From: Prochlorococcus sp. AG-347-J21
Lineage (GTDB): Bacteria; Cyanobacteriota; Cyanobacteriia; PCC-6307; Cyanobiaceae
DNA: 37,290 nt
Assembly: GCA_003281455.1 (NCBI GenBank)
Contig: QCBX01000004.1
Coordinates: 1-37,290, forward strand
Direction: 5' to 3'
Shown: piece by piece, positions 23,072 through 31,522 of the stretch
How the letters are laid out: each line of letters opens with the position of its first letter
Position numbering within the stretch: position 1 is the first letter of the stretch
Notes under the pieces: generated by a model
What the model was told of the DNA's origin: nothing
What the model saw: the letters and a program-made list of their open reading frames with translations, nothing else
The model's database searches: none
Translations under genes and position numbers: made by a program

Positions 23072-24316
23072 TTGGAACCTTTTGATTTAGCAGTCGTTGG
23101 AGGCGGTGCAGCCGGTTTTATGACAGCAATAACTGCTGCTGAAAATGGAGTAAAAAGAATAATAATTCTTGAAGGCACTTCAAAAATCATGGAGAAAGTA
23201 AGGATTAGTGGAGGGGGAAGATGTAATGTCACCAATGCGACATGGATACCAAATGAACTAGTTGAGAGTTACCCCAGAGGTGGAATTCAGCTCTTGGAAT
23301 CATTTAATCGTTTTGCTCCTGGAGATGTATATGATTGGTTTGAGAAAAAAGGGTTAAAATTAAAAATTGAGGAAGATCTTAGAGTATTCCCAGTGTCTAA
23401 TTCTTCTTCAGATGTTATTGATTGTCTGAGAAAAAGTGCTTTATCAAAAAACGTAGAGTTATTAACAAAATTTTTTGTAAAAGAAATTTCAAAAACACCA
23501 GATAATATATTCAATATTTTTAGTCTTAAAAAAGAAAAGGTAACTTCAAAAAATATTATTCTTTCGACTGGAGGTAATCCAAGCGGATATAAATTAGCTC
23601 AAAATCTTGGACACAATATTGTTAAACCTGTACCATCGCTTTTTACTTTTTCTACAAAAGAACCAAATTTGGATGAATGTATTGGGGTATCGATAAAGGG
23701 TATAGATATAGAAATTAAATTAAACAATAAGAATTTTCAAAATAGAGGTGATTTACTAATAACTCATTGGGGTTTTAGTGGGCCAGCAGTATTAAAACTT
23801 TCATCAATTGCAGCAAGGGAACTTTATAGCCAAAAATACAAATTTAATTTAATCATTAAATGGTCTGCTTTAAGTTATGAGGAGTTAAAAGAAAAAGTTA
23901 ACGATTTAAGATCAAATAAAGGCAAGGTTAATTTAATTAACAGTAGACCTGTTCCACTATTAACAAAAAGATTATGGATCTTTTTATTAAATAAAATAGG
24001 CATTGATAAAGAGAAAAAGTGGGCTGATTTACTGGCGGATGAAAGAGAGAAAATGATAAATATTCTAATTAGGGACAAATATATAATTTCGGGAAAAGGA
24101 CCGTTTGGAGAGGAATTTGTCACTTCCGGAGGCGTAAAAATTAATGAAGTTAATTTTAAAAGTATGGAGAGCTTAATTTGTCCAGGGTTATTTTTTGCTG
24201 GAGAAGTTTTAGATGTAGATGGGATCACAGGTGGATTTAACTTTCAACATTGTTGGACAAGTGGATGGATCGCTGGGATGGCAGTCTCAAAGTTAAATCA
24301 ATCAATAATAAATTAA
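23072..24316 (+). CDS. HI0933/YhiN-family flavoprotein (NAD(P)/FAD-dependent oxidoreductase), 414 aa
   Basis: The N-terminus holds the FAD-binding motif VVGGGAAGFMTAITAAENG, then KVRISGGGRCNVTNATW, which is the family hallmark. The C-terminus holds FGEEFVTSGGVKINEVNF, GLFFAGEVLDVDGITGGFNF and QHCWTSGWIAGMAVS. The full length of about 400 residues fits. Cytoplasmic. Family members are mostly uncharacterised; one relative, BaiN, has been linked to bile-acid metabolism, which does not apply here. The start is TTG at 23072. Confidence 0.92.
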   Translation: MEPFDLAVVGGGAAGFMTAITAAENGVKRIIILEGTSKIMEKVRISGGGRCNVTNATWIPNELVESYPRGGIQLLESFNRFAPGDVYDWFEKKGLKLKIEEDLRVFPVSNSSSDVIDCLRKSALSKNVELLTKFFVKEISKTPDNIFNIFSLKKEKVTSKNIILSTGGNPSGYKLAQNLGHNIVKPVPSLFTFSTKEPNLDECIGVSIKGIDIEIKLNNKNFQNRGDLLITHWGFSGPAVLKLSSIAARELYSQKYKFNLIIKWSALSYEELKEKVNDLRSNKGKVNLINSRPVPLLTKRLWIFLLNKIGIDKEKKWADLLADEREKMINILIRDKYIISGKGPFGEEFVTSGGVKINEVNFKSMESLICPGLFFAGEVLDVDGITGGFNFQHCWTSGWIAGMAVSKLNQSIIN

Positions 24317-24435
24317 TAAGTAATAAATCAGTAAGTAACAATTCAATAAGTTTATCTTTTTTTTATTAAGTATTAGACGGAAAAAGTTTTTTGGAGAAAC
24401 TTTAATTTTAAAGTTTTAATTATTGGTGAAGATTA

Positions 24436-25185
24436 ATGCAGAATCTTGTATCAAAAAAAGAAGATGAGGAAAGAAGATTAAAAGCTTTAGCAGAATATAG
24501 GATTTTGGGAACCAAGCCAGAATCATGTTATGACGATATTACAAAAATTGCTGCTACAACCTGTAATGTGCCTATTTCTTTAATGACTTTGGTAGACAAA
24601 GATAAACAATGGTTTAAATCCAAAATAGGACTTCAAATATCAGAAACTAGAAGAGATTGGTCTTTTTGTACACATGCAATAAAAGAAAATAGTCCATTAA
24701 TTATTAATGATGCTTTCCAAGATGAAAGGTTTATAAATAATCCATTGGTAACTGGAGATCCAAAGATTCGTTTTTATGCAGGTTTTCCCCTTAGAAATAG
24801 TGATGGTAATAAGCTTGGAACTCTGTGTGTAATAGATAGAAAGCCAGGAAATTTAACTACACAACAATTTAATATTATGGAATTATTATCCAAGCAAATA
24901 GTTTCATTTTTAGAGCTTAGAAAAAAGTCATTAAATTTGCTGGATGCTTTATCTAATTTGCATAAACAGGAAGGGATTTTATCTGTGTGTTCATATTGCA
25001 GAGAAGTGAAAAATAAGGAGGGAGATTGGATGCATTTAGAAAAATATCTTTCGAAAATTAGTGATATTAGATTCAGTCATGGGGTTTGTGATAATTGTAT
25101 GGAAAAACATTTCCCAGATGTAATCGAAGTGTGGAATAAAAAGGATTTTTTTGAAGATGGACAAAAAAGGTTTTTAGAGTCCTAA
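24436..25185 (+). CDS. GAF-domain sensor with C-terminal Cys-pair module, 249 aa
   Basis: Residues 28-160 form a GAF domain (FKSKIGLQISETRRDWSFC, AGFPLRNSDGNKLGTLCVID), of the type found next to diguanylate cyclases and kinases. From 185 the module C185-S-Y-C188...W...LEKYL...FSHGVC218DNC221 follows, a CxxC...CxxC arrangement suited to bind Zn or iron-sulfur and seen at the ends of other sensory proteins. There is no catalytic output domain, so it may act through partner proteins. The GAF domain has Cys at 78 and 131 but no bilin-lyase motif. Free-standing gene with its own spacing on both sides. Confidence 0.85.
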   Translation: MQNLVSKKEDEERRLKALAEYRILGTKPESCYDDITKIAATTCNVPISLMTLVDKDKQWFKSKIGLQISETRRDWSFCTHAIKENSPLIINDAFQDERFINNPLVTGDPKIRFYAGFPLRNSDGNKLGTLCVIDRKPGNLTTQQFNIMELLSKQIVSFLELRKKSLNLLDALSNLHKQEGILSVCSYCREVKNKEGDWMHLEKYLSKISDIRFSHGVCDNCMEKHFPDVIEVWNKKDFFEDGQKRFLES

Positions 25186-25272
25186 AATCAATACGTTGCT
25201 TTTATTGTTTAATCTATTTTCTAAACAAATTCTTTATTTGGTAGTTAGTATTGTATAAATTTTGACTAGAAA

Positions 25273-25758
25273 ATGTTATTAGGAACTTTATTGACAGGTG
25301 AAATTGCTAAAAGTGCATTAGTAGCATATGTTCATTATTTAGGAATTATATTATGTTTCGGTTCTCTTTTGTTTGAAAGATTGACTCTCAAAGTAGGTCT
25401 CAATAGAAATGAGACGATTTCAATGATAATTGCAGATGTGGTCTATGGTTTGGCAGGAGTTGCAATATTGGTTACTGGGATTTTGCGTGTTAAGTATTTT
25501 GGTCAAGGAGGTGATTTTTATACAGGTAATCCTGTTTTTTGGATAAAAGTTTCTCTTTATATTCTGGTGGGATTACTTTCTTTATATCCAACAACAACCT
25601 ATATCTTATGGGCCATTCCATTAAGTAAGAACAAATTACCTGAAATATCTGAAAATCTAGTTAAGAGGTTCAGACTAATCATTACTACTGAATTAGTAGG
25701 CTTTGCAACAATACCTTTTTTTGCCACTCTTATGGCTAGAGGTGTAGGTTTAGGTTGA
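25273..25758 (+). CDS. DUF2214 membrane protein, 161 aa
   Basis: Four membrane spans with KSALVAYVHYLGIILCFGSL, then LLFERLTLKVGLNR, DVVYGLAGVAILVTGILRVK and YFGQGGDFYTGNPVFWIKV match the DUF2214 family. The conserved HYLG and YFGQGGDFYTGNP segments are intact. The family's function is unknown; His in the first span might bind a cofactor. Its stop overlaps the start of the DUF1643 gene by four bases (TTGA). Confidence 0.87.
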   Translation: MLLGTLLTGEIAKSALVAYVHYLGIILCFGSLLFERLTLKVGLNRNETISMIIADVVYGLAGVAILVTGILRVKYFGQGGDFYTGNPVFWIKVSLYILVGLLSLYPTTTYILWAIPLSKNKLPEISENLVKRFRLIITTELVGFATIPFFATLMARGVGLG

Positions 25759-26291
25759 AAAATTTATTTCTAGAAAGAAATTGTTTAATAAGTGCTAACA
25801 AACTATATAGATGGAGTTTAAGTTATAAGATCTCTAAATCTAAAAAAGAGATTATCTTTATTGGTTTAAATCCCTCATTATCAGATGATGTTTTCTTGGA
25901 CAACACAACAAAAAAGATAATTAAAATTTCTAAAAACAATAATTACGGCAAAGTAAAGTTAATCAATCTATTTGCTCTTATTTCAAACAAACCAGAAAAA
26001 CTTTTTAAACATAAAAAACCTGTGGGTTATCTAAACAATAATCATATTTATAAAAACTTAAAACACTGGTCTGAAAATAAAAATTGTGATTTATGGTTAG
26101 GTTGGGGTAACAAAGGTAAATTTCTAAGTAGAAATAAAAAAATATCAAAAAAAATAATGCAATATAACTCAATTAGGAAAAATAATTTTGATAATCCTCT
26201 TGGGCCGCTTTTAATTAAGAAAACAATCAAAGATCATCCAATACACCCACTGTATTGTTCTGATAATTCCATTCTCCAATCTTATTTTTAG
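25755..26291 (+). CDS. DUF1643 family protein, 178 aa
   Basis: The segment IIFIGLNPSLSDDVFLDNTT, then KLINLFALISNKPEKLFKHK and CDLWLGWGNKGKF match DUF1643, as do HPIHPLYC near the end. The function of the family is not known; it often travels in cyanobacterial genomes and phage-like contexts. TTG start overlapping the preceding stop suggests coupling to the DUF2214 gene. No membrane segments. Confidence 0.82.
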   Translation: MKNLFLERNCLISANKLYRWSLSYKISKSKKEIIFIGLNPSLSDDVFLDNTTKKIIKISKNNNYGKVKLINLFALISNKPEKLFKHKKPVGYLNNNHIYKNLKHWSENKNCDLWLGWGNKGKFLSRNKKISKKIMQYNSIRKNNFDNPLGPLLIKKTIKDHPIHPLYCSDNSILQSYF

Positions 26292-26374
26292 GTAGTAATG
26301 CTCAAATGCAAACCAGTATTTTTTAGCTATTCCATTAAATATGTGTTAATTTCTATTTGTTAAGTTAACCTAAT

Positions 26375-26503
26375 ATGAAAATTTCAAAGCAATTAAATAA
26401 ACTAAAAAACTTGAATGTTGAGGCAGAAAAATGTTCTACAAGAGAAGAAGCAAAAAAAATAATTTATAAAGCAAATAAAGCACAAAGTAAAATCAACAAA
26501 TAA
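26375..26503 (+). CDS. Small Lys-rich helical protein, 42 aa
   Basis: MKISKQLNKLKNLNVEAEKC, then STREEAKKIIYKANKAQSKI and NK. Helical, basic and soluble, with a heptad-like pattern. No family recognised. Confidence 0.55.
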   Translation: MKISKQLNKLKNLNVEAEKCSTREEAKKIIYKANKAQSKINK

Positions 26504-26582
26504 ATAAAAAGTAATTTACTTATTTATAATTTTCAAAAATATTTAATTTACACATATACACAGTATTTATTTCTTAGTATTT

Positions 26583-27314
26583 ATGTCTTTGAAAATAATT
26601 AAAATAAGGAAATCGCACGAAAGATTTATATCTACTAGAGAATGGCTAAATTCGATGCATTCATTTTCTTTCGGAGAGCATAGAGATCCAAAATGGGATA
26701 ATTTTGGAAAAATTAGAGTTATAAACGAAGATATTATTTCTCCTAATGCAGGATTCAATACACATTCTCATGCAAATATGGAAATAATTACTGTAGTAAC
26801 AAAAGGAGCAATAACTCATAGAGACTCTTTAAACAATCTTGGAAAAATTCACAAAGATGAAGTACAAGTTATGTCTGCAGGTACTGGGATCTCTCATAGC
26901 GAGAAGAATGAAGAAAATGAGAACTGTAAGTTGTTCCAGATTTGGATAAACCCTCAAAAAGAAAATATCAAGCCTCGATATGGTCAAATTTCATTAAATG
27001 AAAAGTCGTGGGACAATCTTATTTTTAATTACAAAGACTGTAAAAATAATAAGCTTTTTCTAAATCAAAGTATCTCTTTATGGCGTTGTAAATATAAGCC
27101 AATTAAAGAAAAAAAATTGCCATTAAAAATCGATAAATATAATTGGATACAAATAATAGAAGGTAATCTTTTATTAAAGAGTAAAGAGTCTAAATCAAAT
27201 ATATTTCTCGAATCTGGAGATGGCTTGGGTTTTGAAGTTAATTATTATGATGATGTTTTTATAGATACTGAAAAAGACTTAGATTTTCTCTTATTTTCGA
27301 TGCCTTCCTTATAA
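26583..27314 (+). CDS. Pirin-family bicupin protein, 243 aa
   Basis: The N-terminal cupin carries the motifs SFSFGEHRDPKWDNFGKIRV and GFNTHSHANMEIITVVTKGA, then SAGTGISHSEKNEENENCKL; the metal ligands of pirins (His-x-His, His, Glu) are present. The second cupin (about 150-243) is weaker. Pirins bind Fe or other metals; some act as quercetin dioxygenases, others as redox sensors. Length is near the usual 230-290. Substrate not predictable. Confidence 0.9.
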   Translation: MSLKIIKIRKSHERFISTREWLNSMHSFSFGEHRDPKWDNFGKIRVINEDIISPNAGFNTHSHANMEIITVVTKGAITHRDSLNNLGKIHKDEVQVMSAGTGISHSEKNEENENCKLFQIWINPQKENIKPRYGQISLNEKSWDNLIFNYKDCKNNKLFLNQSISLWRCKYKPIKEKKLPLKIDKYNWIQIIEGNLLLKSKESKSNIFLESGDGLGFEVNYYDDVFIDTEKDLDFLLFSMPSL

Positions 27315-27329
27315 TTTTATTCGTTACTT

Positions 27330-27644
27330 TTACCCATCAACTCCTTTATTAAATGCATTTAAGGCTTGCAAAGCCATATTAAGGTGAACTTCCATAGCAC
27401 CAAGTGCAATTAAAGAATTTGGTGATTTATCTTTTAGTAAATTCTCTTTTCTTTTTGATAACTCATTAACTACCTTCTTAGTGGAAGCTTCCCAATTGTT
27501 AATTAACTCTTCAAATTCCATTTTTTCGGGGCTTTCTATTTCTGCTAATTCATCAGAAAAATGAGCATCTTTTTGTGCCTTAAGCATCAAGTAACTTAAT
27601 TTTTTATGACTTATTGCTTGAGGTAAATTATTAGAATCACTCAT
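27330..27644 (-). CDS. Helical soluble protein, 104 aa
   Basis: MSDSNNLPQAISHKKLSYLM, then LKAQKDAHFSDELAEIESPE and a long helical end NSLIALGAMEVHLNMALQAL NAFNKGVDG with a regular spacing. No signal or membrane span. It stands alone between pirin and murD. I do not recognise a family; the composition is that of a normal cytoplasmic protein. Confidence 0.75.
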   Translation of the reverse strand: MSDSNNLPQAISHKKLSYLMLKAQKDAHFSDELAEIESPEKMEFEELINNWEASTKKVVNELSKRKENLLKDKSPNSLIALGAMEVHLNMALQALNAFNKGVDG

Positions 27645-27730
27645 TGCTAGTAGTTAATTTATAGACAAAATCTAACTAATTAAGTGAATATTTGCTAGGG
27701 GGTAAACGGTTGTGATGACCGACCTGAAAA

Positions 27731-29161
27731 TTACGAAATGATACTTGAACAAAAAATGGATTTATTAACCTTTAATTTTTCACTTATTAGTTTCTTGAAA
27801 TAATCTCCACGCTCTTCATAATTTTTAAATTGATCAAAACTAGAGCATGAAGGTGAGAATAATAATGTTCCAACCCTATTATTTTGTAAATAATGAAAAA
27901 CAAAATTTAAAAGCTCTTTTAGTTCTGAAAATTCAAAAATATTTTTTTTAAATCCTTCATTAATAAGCGCCATTTTTAGGACTTTTGAGCTTTCTCCAAA
28001 AAGGAAAACACATTTAACTTTTTTCTTTAAAACTTTTATCCAATCACTATATTCATTGCCTTTTAATCTACCCCCAGCAATGATTATTATTTGACCTTCA
28101 ATTGAACTTATTCCCGCAATAGATGAGTCAAAATTTGTAGCTTTACTATCATTAATGATTTCCAGATCATTATTTTTATAAATTGTTTCCATCCTATGTG
28201 GTAATTGTTTGTAATTAGATAAAGAATCTTTAATTTTCTTGCCAGATAATCCAACTTTTCTTGCTGCTGCAATTACCAATAAAAGATTTTGAAGATTATG
28301 CATTCCTTTTAAAGAAAAATGTTCAAGTTTGAATAATTTCTTCCCTCTCTCAACAATGTATGCTTGATTATCTATCCAATAATCGCAATGAATAAAATTT
28401 GATTTATCGAAACTAGTTGTTATCCAAACCCCTCTTGATAGTGAACTATATTGATTTCTTAGGTTTTTATCGTCATAATTATAAATTCTAAAATCAGATT
28501 TTTCTAACAAGCTTTTTTTTATGTTGAAATAGTTTTCAAGTGTTTTATGTCTTTCAAGATGATCTTCTGTGAAGGTTGTCCATATTCCAATATTAGGTTT
28601 TACTTCTGGAGATATTTCTATTTGATAACTGCTTAGTTCAGCTACAACCCAATCAATTTTTTCATGTTTTTTGGAGTGAGCATATTTACATAAAGGTGTA
28701 CCAATATTTCCAGCAAAAGGAGCATATAATCCAGTATCGCAGAGTATATGGCTTAGTAGATGAGTAACAGTAGTCTTGCCATTAGTGCCAGTAATACCTA
28801 TCCAATTTGTGTCATTTAAAATTCCCCATGCAACATTAATTTCTCCAATTACTTTAATTCCCTTTTTTTTTAATTCAATAATAGTTATATGGTCATATGG
28901 TATTGATGGACTTACAACAACAGATTCGATATCTTTCACAAAAGGTTGAATTTCTTCAAATACAAATTCTTTATTTAGAGAAACTATTATATTCAGCTTT
29001 TCTAATGCTGTTTTTCTTTCTAAGAACTCTATCCCATCTTTACTTTCCCAAACTATTACTCTCTTATTGATGCTTCTCAAATACTTGGCAGCCCAAAATC
29101 CAGATTTACCTAATCCAATTACAAGATTAATATTTCTTTTACTTGAATGATTATCTATCAT
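27731..29161 (-). CDS. murD: UDP-N-acetylmuramoyl-L-alanine:D-glutamate ligase MurD, 476 aa
   Basis: The enzyme adds D-glutamate to UDP-MurNAc-L-Ala in peptidoglycan synthesis, in the cytoplasm. N-terminal [20 protein letters not shown] is the nucleotide-fold domain, the P-loop GTNGKTT is at about 125-131 in [20 protein letters not shown], the Mur-ligase motifs [16 protein letters not shown] and [16 protein letters not shown] follow, and the C-terminal domain includes [18 protein letters not shown]. The start used is ATG 29161; an earlier ATG at 29209 would add 16 residues before the conserved part. The length suits MurD. Core gene. Confidence 0.95.
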   Translation of the reverse strand: MIDNHSSKRNINLVIGLGKSGFWAAKYLRSINKRVIVWESKDGIEFLERKTALEKLNIIVSLNKEFVFEEIQPFVKDIESVVVSPSIPYDHITIIELKKKGIKVIGEINVAWGILNDTNWIGITGTNGKTTVTHLLSHILCDTGLYAPFAGNIGTPLCKYAHSKKHEKIDWVVAELSSYQIEISPEVKPNIGIWTTFTEDHLERHKTLENYFNIKKSLLEKSDFRIYNYDDKNLRNQYSSLSRGVWITTSFDKSNFIHCDYWIDNQAYIVERGKKLFKLEHFSLKGMHNLQNLLLVIAAARKVGLSGKKIKDSLSNYKQLPHRMETIYKNNDLEIINDSKATNFDSSIAGISSIEGQIIIIAGGRLKGNEYSDWIKVLKKKVKCVFLFGESSKVLKMALINEGFKKNIFEFSELKELLNFVFHYLQNNRVGTLLFSPSCSSFDQFKNYEERGDYFKKLISEKLKVNKSIFCSSIIS

Positions 29162-29261
29162 TAAATTTATAATTGCATTTATATTAATTGTGTTTAAGGG
29201 GTAATTCAATCATGAGATCTTTCTTCAGTATTTATAGTATTCGCTCAAGAAAAGTTAATTA

Positions 29262-29528
29262 ATGGAAGATAATACTGCAAAATATTGGTTCTCTTGGTTT
29301 TATCAAAAGTGGGAGAAAAATGCTCCAGGTGAATTAATTGAACAGGGTTTAACTCCGTCTCAGATTGCTGAGCGCTTTGTTAATGAAAACCATGATAGTC
29401 TTATTCAATTGTCAAAAAAAATTGATGAAAAAAATTATGATGCCTTAACAGAATTTATGAAACTTTCAGAGAGTGAATTACATATCTTAAAGTATTTTTT
29501 AAAGTTAGTAAAAATGAAAAATTTATAA
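29262..29528 (+). CDS. Acidic helical protein, paralogue of 18493, 88 aa
   Basis: WFSWFYQKWEKNAPGELIEQ, then GLTPSQIAERFVNENHDSLI and NYDALTEFMKLSESELHILK align without gaps over the central 65 residues with the protein at 18493 at conserved W, F, L, G and D/E positions. Soluble, all helical. It is divergent from murD and overlaps the end of the convergent SDR gene by six bases. Function unknown. Confidence 0.75.
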   Translation: MEDNTAKYWFSWFYQKWEKNAPGELIEQGLTPSQIAERFVNENHDSLIQLSKKIDEKNYDALTEFMKLSESELHILKYFLKLVKMKNL

Positions 29529-30452
29529 GAAGTTATTAAGAATTTCAAGGCTTTTTTCCCATAAATTTTTTCTTTCTTTTTTATTCATGGCGAAAGGAGA
29601 AGTAGGGGATAGTTTTGGATGCCCTCTGAAATTAAATCTAGGACCATAATGATCACCTCCTCTTGCGTCTGGTGAAGTAGCTGCAAAAAGTTGAGGTAAA
29701 GCACCCATCTCAGCAGTTTGAAAAATAGGGCTAAATAATTCCAATGAGAATGTTTCTAATGGACCAGGGTTAGGTTTTTGAGCAGTAAAGAGATTTGTTT
29801 TCGCAATTCCTGGGTGAGCAGCTAAAGAAATTATGTTTTTTTGCTTTAAGTTGTCATTTAGCTCCAAAGCAAACATTACATTTGCTAATTTGCTATTGGA
29901 GTAAGATTCCCATTTGTTGTAATAGTTCTCGGCTTTCAGATTTTTCCAACCAACTTTGCCAAAAAATTGTGCTCCGGAAGTAACCGTCACTATTCTAGAT
30001 TCTTCTTTTTTTTCAATAATTGGAAGTAGCTTTAGAGTTAAAAGCATGTGAGCTAGATGATTAACTGCAAATTGTATTTCATATCCCTGGGCACTAAGAG
30101 TTTTAGGAGGATGCATAATGCCTGCATTATTTATAAGTAAATCTAAATTTTCAAAATTATCAAAAATTTTGGACTGAACTTCAACAATATTTTTTAAATC
30201 TGACAAATCTAATTCTAAAGGTGTAAATAATCCTTCAGGATTAAGACCTTTAAGTTTTTTGATAGTTTGATTAGCTTTTTCAAGCGATCTACAAGCTATA
30301 ACAACATGAGCATTCTTTTCTGCTAAGGCCTTTGCAGTATAGTATCCAAGACCACTATTCGCCCCAGTAATTAGCGCTGTTTTGCCTGCAAGGTTTGGAA
30401 TATTAGATGTTTCCCAGTTAGAGATTTTTGGTCTTGAAATAGTGGCAGTCAT
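29523..30452 (-). CDS. Short-chain dehydrogenase/reductase (protochlorophyllide-reductase-like group), 309 aa
   Basis: TGANSGLG (29-36) binds the dinucleotide; DL at 72 in LELDLSDLKN, NNAG (99-102) in DLLINNAGIMHPP, Ser159, Tyr184 and Lys188 (YSNSK) complete the catalytic site. The C-terminal part (AHPGIAKTNLFTAQKP, DARGGDHYGPRFNFRGHPK) is typical of the retinol-dehydrogenase/POR-related group of SDRs. The substrate is not known; it lacks the exact sequence of light-dependent POR, so I do not name it por. NADPH is more probable than NADH because of the ACRS segment. Confidence 0.88.
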   Translation of the reverse strand: MTATISRPKISNWETSNIPNLAGKTALITGANSGLGYYTAKALAEKNAHVVIACRSLEKANQTIKKLKGLNPEGLFTPLELDLSDLKNIVEVQSKIFDNFENLDLLINNAGIMHPPKTLSAQGYEIQFAVNHLAHMLLTLKLLPIIEKKEESRIVTVTSGAQFFGKVGWKNLKAENYYNKWESYSNSKLANVMFALELNDNLKQKNIISLAAHPGIAKTNLFTAQKPNPGPLETFSLELFSPIFQTAEMGALPQLFAATSPDARGGDHYGPRFNFRGHPKLSPTSPFAMNKKERKNLWEKSLEILNNFL

Positions 30453-30558
30453 TTAGTAATCCTGCAAATTGCTTTGGAAATTAACCAAAATTTAATTATC
30501 TCCCAGTGTAAATACTGGAAGTAACTATCGTGAGCTCTTTTTGAAGGTACTATTAATA

Positions 30559-31308
30559 TTATTTTTGAATTGCATATTGCCATTCGTTATTTTGAGATAA
30601 ACTTTTCTCTCTCAGTAACTGTAATTTTCTACTATTTATTTTTATAACTATCCCATTAGTTGGATATTTTGCAAATATTTTTCTCTCTAACCAATTTTTT
30701 ATATATATTTGGATTTCGCTTGTATGATTTGTGAAGTAACTTTCAGGGGTGCTGAAGCCACATTTTTTAAGATAGTTAAGGGTTTCGTATTGATTAAGTC
30801 TTCCATTAAGTATTTGGAAACAGCAAAAGCGGAGACTTTCTCCAATCCCTTTCTTATCATTGAGGTATTTTCTCGTAATTCTTTGGGAAATGCCGGCAAC
30901 TTGGTTTGTAGCGTATAGTTCACCTCTAATTTGAAAATCTCGTTTGATAGGAATATAATCGGGGACATTTTTAATTTGTTTAATTTTGCTTGAGACATCT
31001 AATCCTTTTTTTGTAATAGCTTTATTAAAATTGCCATCTATGTATCTAATTGCAATAGCACAGCCATCAATTTTTGGTTGAATGCTTAATCTTGTTTTTG
31101 TTAATAAACTTTTCAAAAATTCTTTATAGTTTTCTTTAGCTAATTTAGGCAAAAGCTTATTATTTTTTTGATTAAAATAGTCAGGCTCTGGATCAATAGG
31201 AATAAAGAGCCTTTCAAGTTGCTTAAATGCATCATCCGAAATTATGCCTTCACCTATTCTGTATTGTTCATCAAGATACTTAACATCTCTCACTAACAAA
31301 TTATTCAT
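30559..31308 (-). CDS. Stand-alone NAD-dependent DNA-ligase-type nucleotidyltransferase domain, 249 aa
   Basis: Residues 10-45 (EQYRIGEGIISDDAFKQLER) resemble the NMN-binding Ia domain of LigA. The nucleotidyl motif KIDG is at 79-82, RGELY at 128-132 (motif III), TNGIVIKIN at 217-225 (motif IV) and W243...K249 (motif V). The protein ends there: the OB-fold, Zn finger, HhH and BRCT domains of a 670-residue LigA are absent. Diverged from LigA, and too short for a complete nick sealer by usual standards, it may be a specialised ligase, an RNA/DNA adenylating factor or a remnant. It is divergent from the photolyase-like gene at 31523. Confidence 0.85.
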   Translation of the reverse strand: MNNLLVRDVKYLDEQYRIGEGIISDDAFKQLERLFIPIDPEPDYFNQKNNKLLPKLAKENYKEFLKSLLTKTRLSIQPKIDGCAIAIRYIDGNFNKAITKKGLDVSSKIKQIKNVPDYIPIKRDFQIRGELYATNQVAGISQRITRKYLNDKKGIGESLRFCCFQILNGRLNQYETLNYLKKCGFSTPESYFTNHTSEIQIYIKNWLERKIFAKYPTNGIVIKINSRKLQLLREKSLSQNNEWQYAIQK

Positions 31309-31522
31309 AATAAATTAGATAAATATTTAAAAACCTTTTAGAAAAAATCATTTAAAAAAAGATTTGAAAATTTAAATTAGATCTAAAAAGTAATTGACCA
31401 CTAAATATCCTCCTACTCAGAGAGCGATTTAAGAGTATAAAATGTACGAATTAGGAGTTTAAATTAAATACTTCAATCAAACATATTTACTTAAAAGTGA
31501 AATAGAAAATTTAAGGATTAAT

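Noticed and set aside
27687..27706. CGGT/ACCG hairpin before the end of murD
   Set aside because: Four base pairs only and no T-tract.
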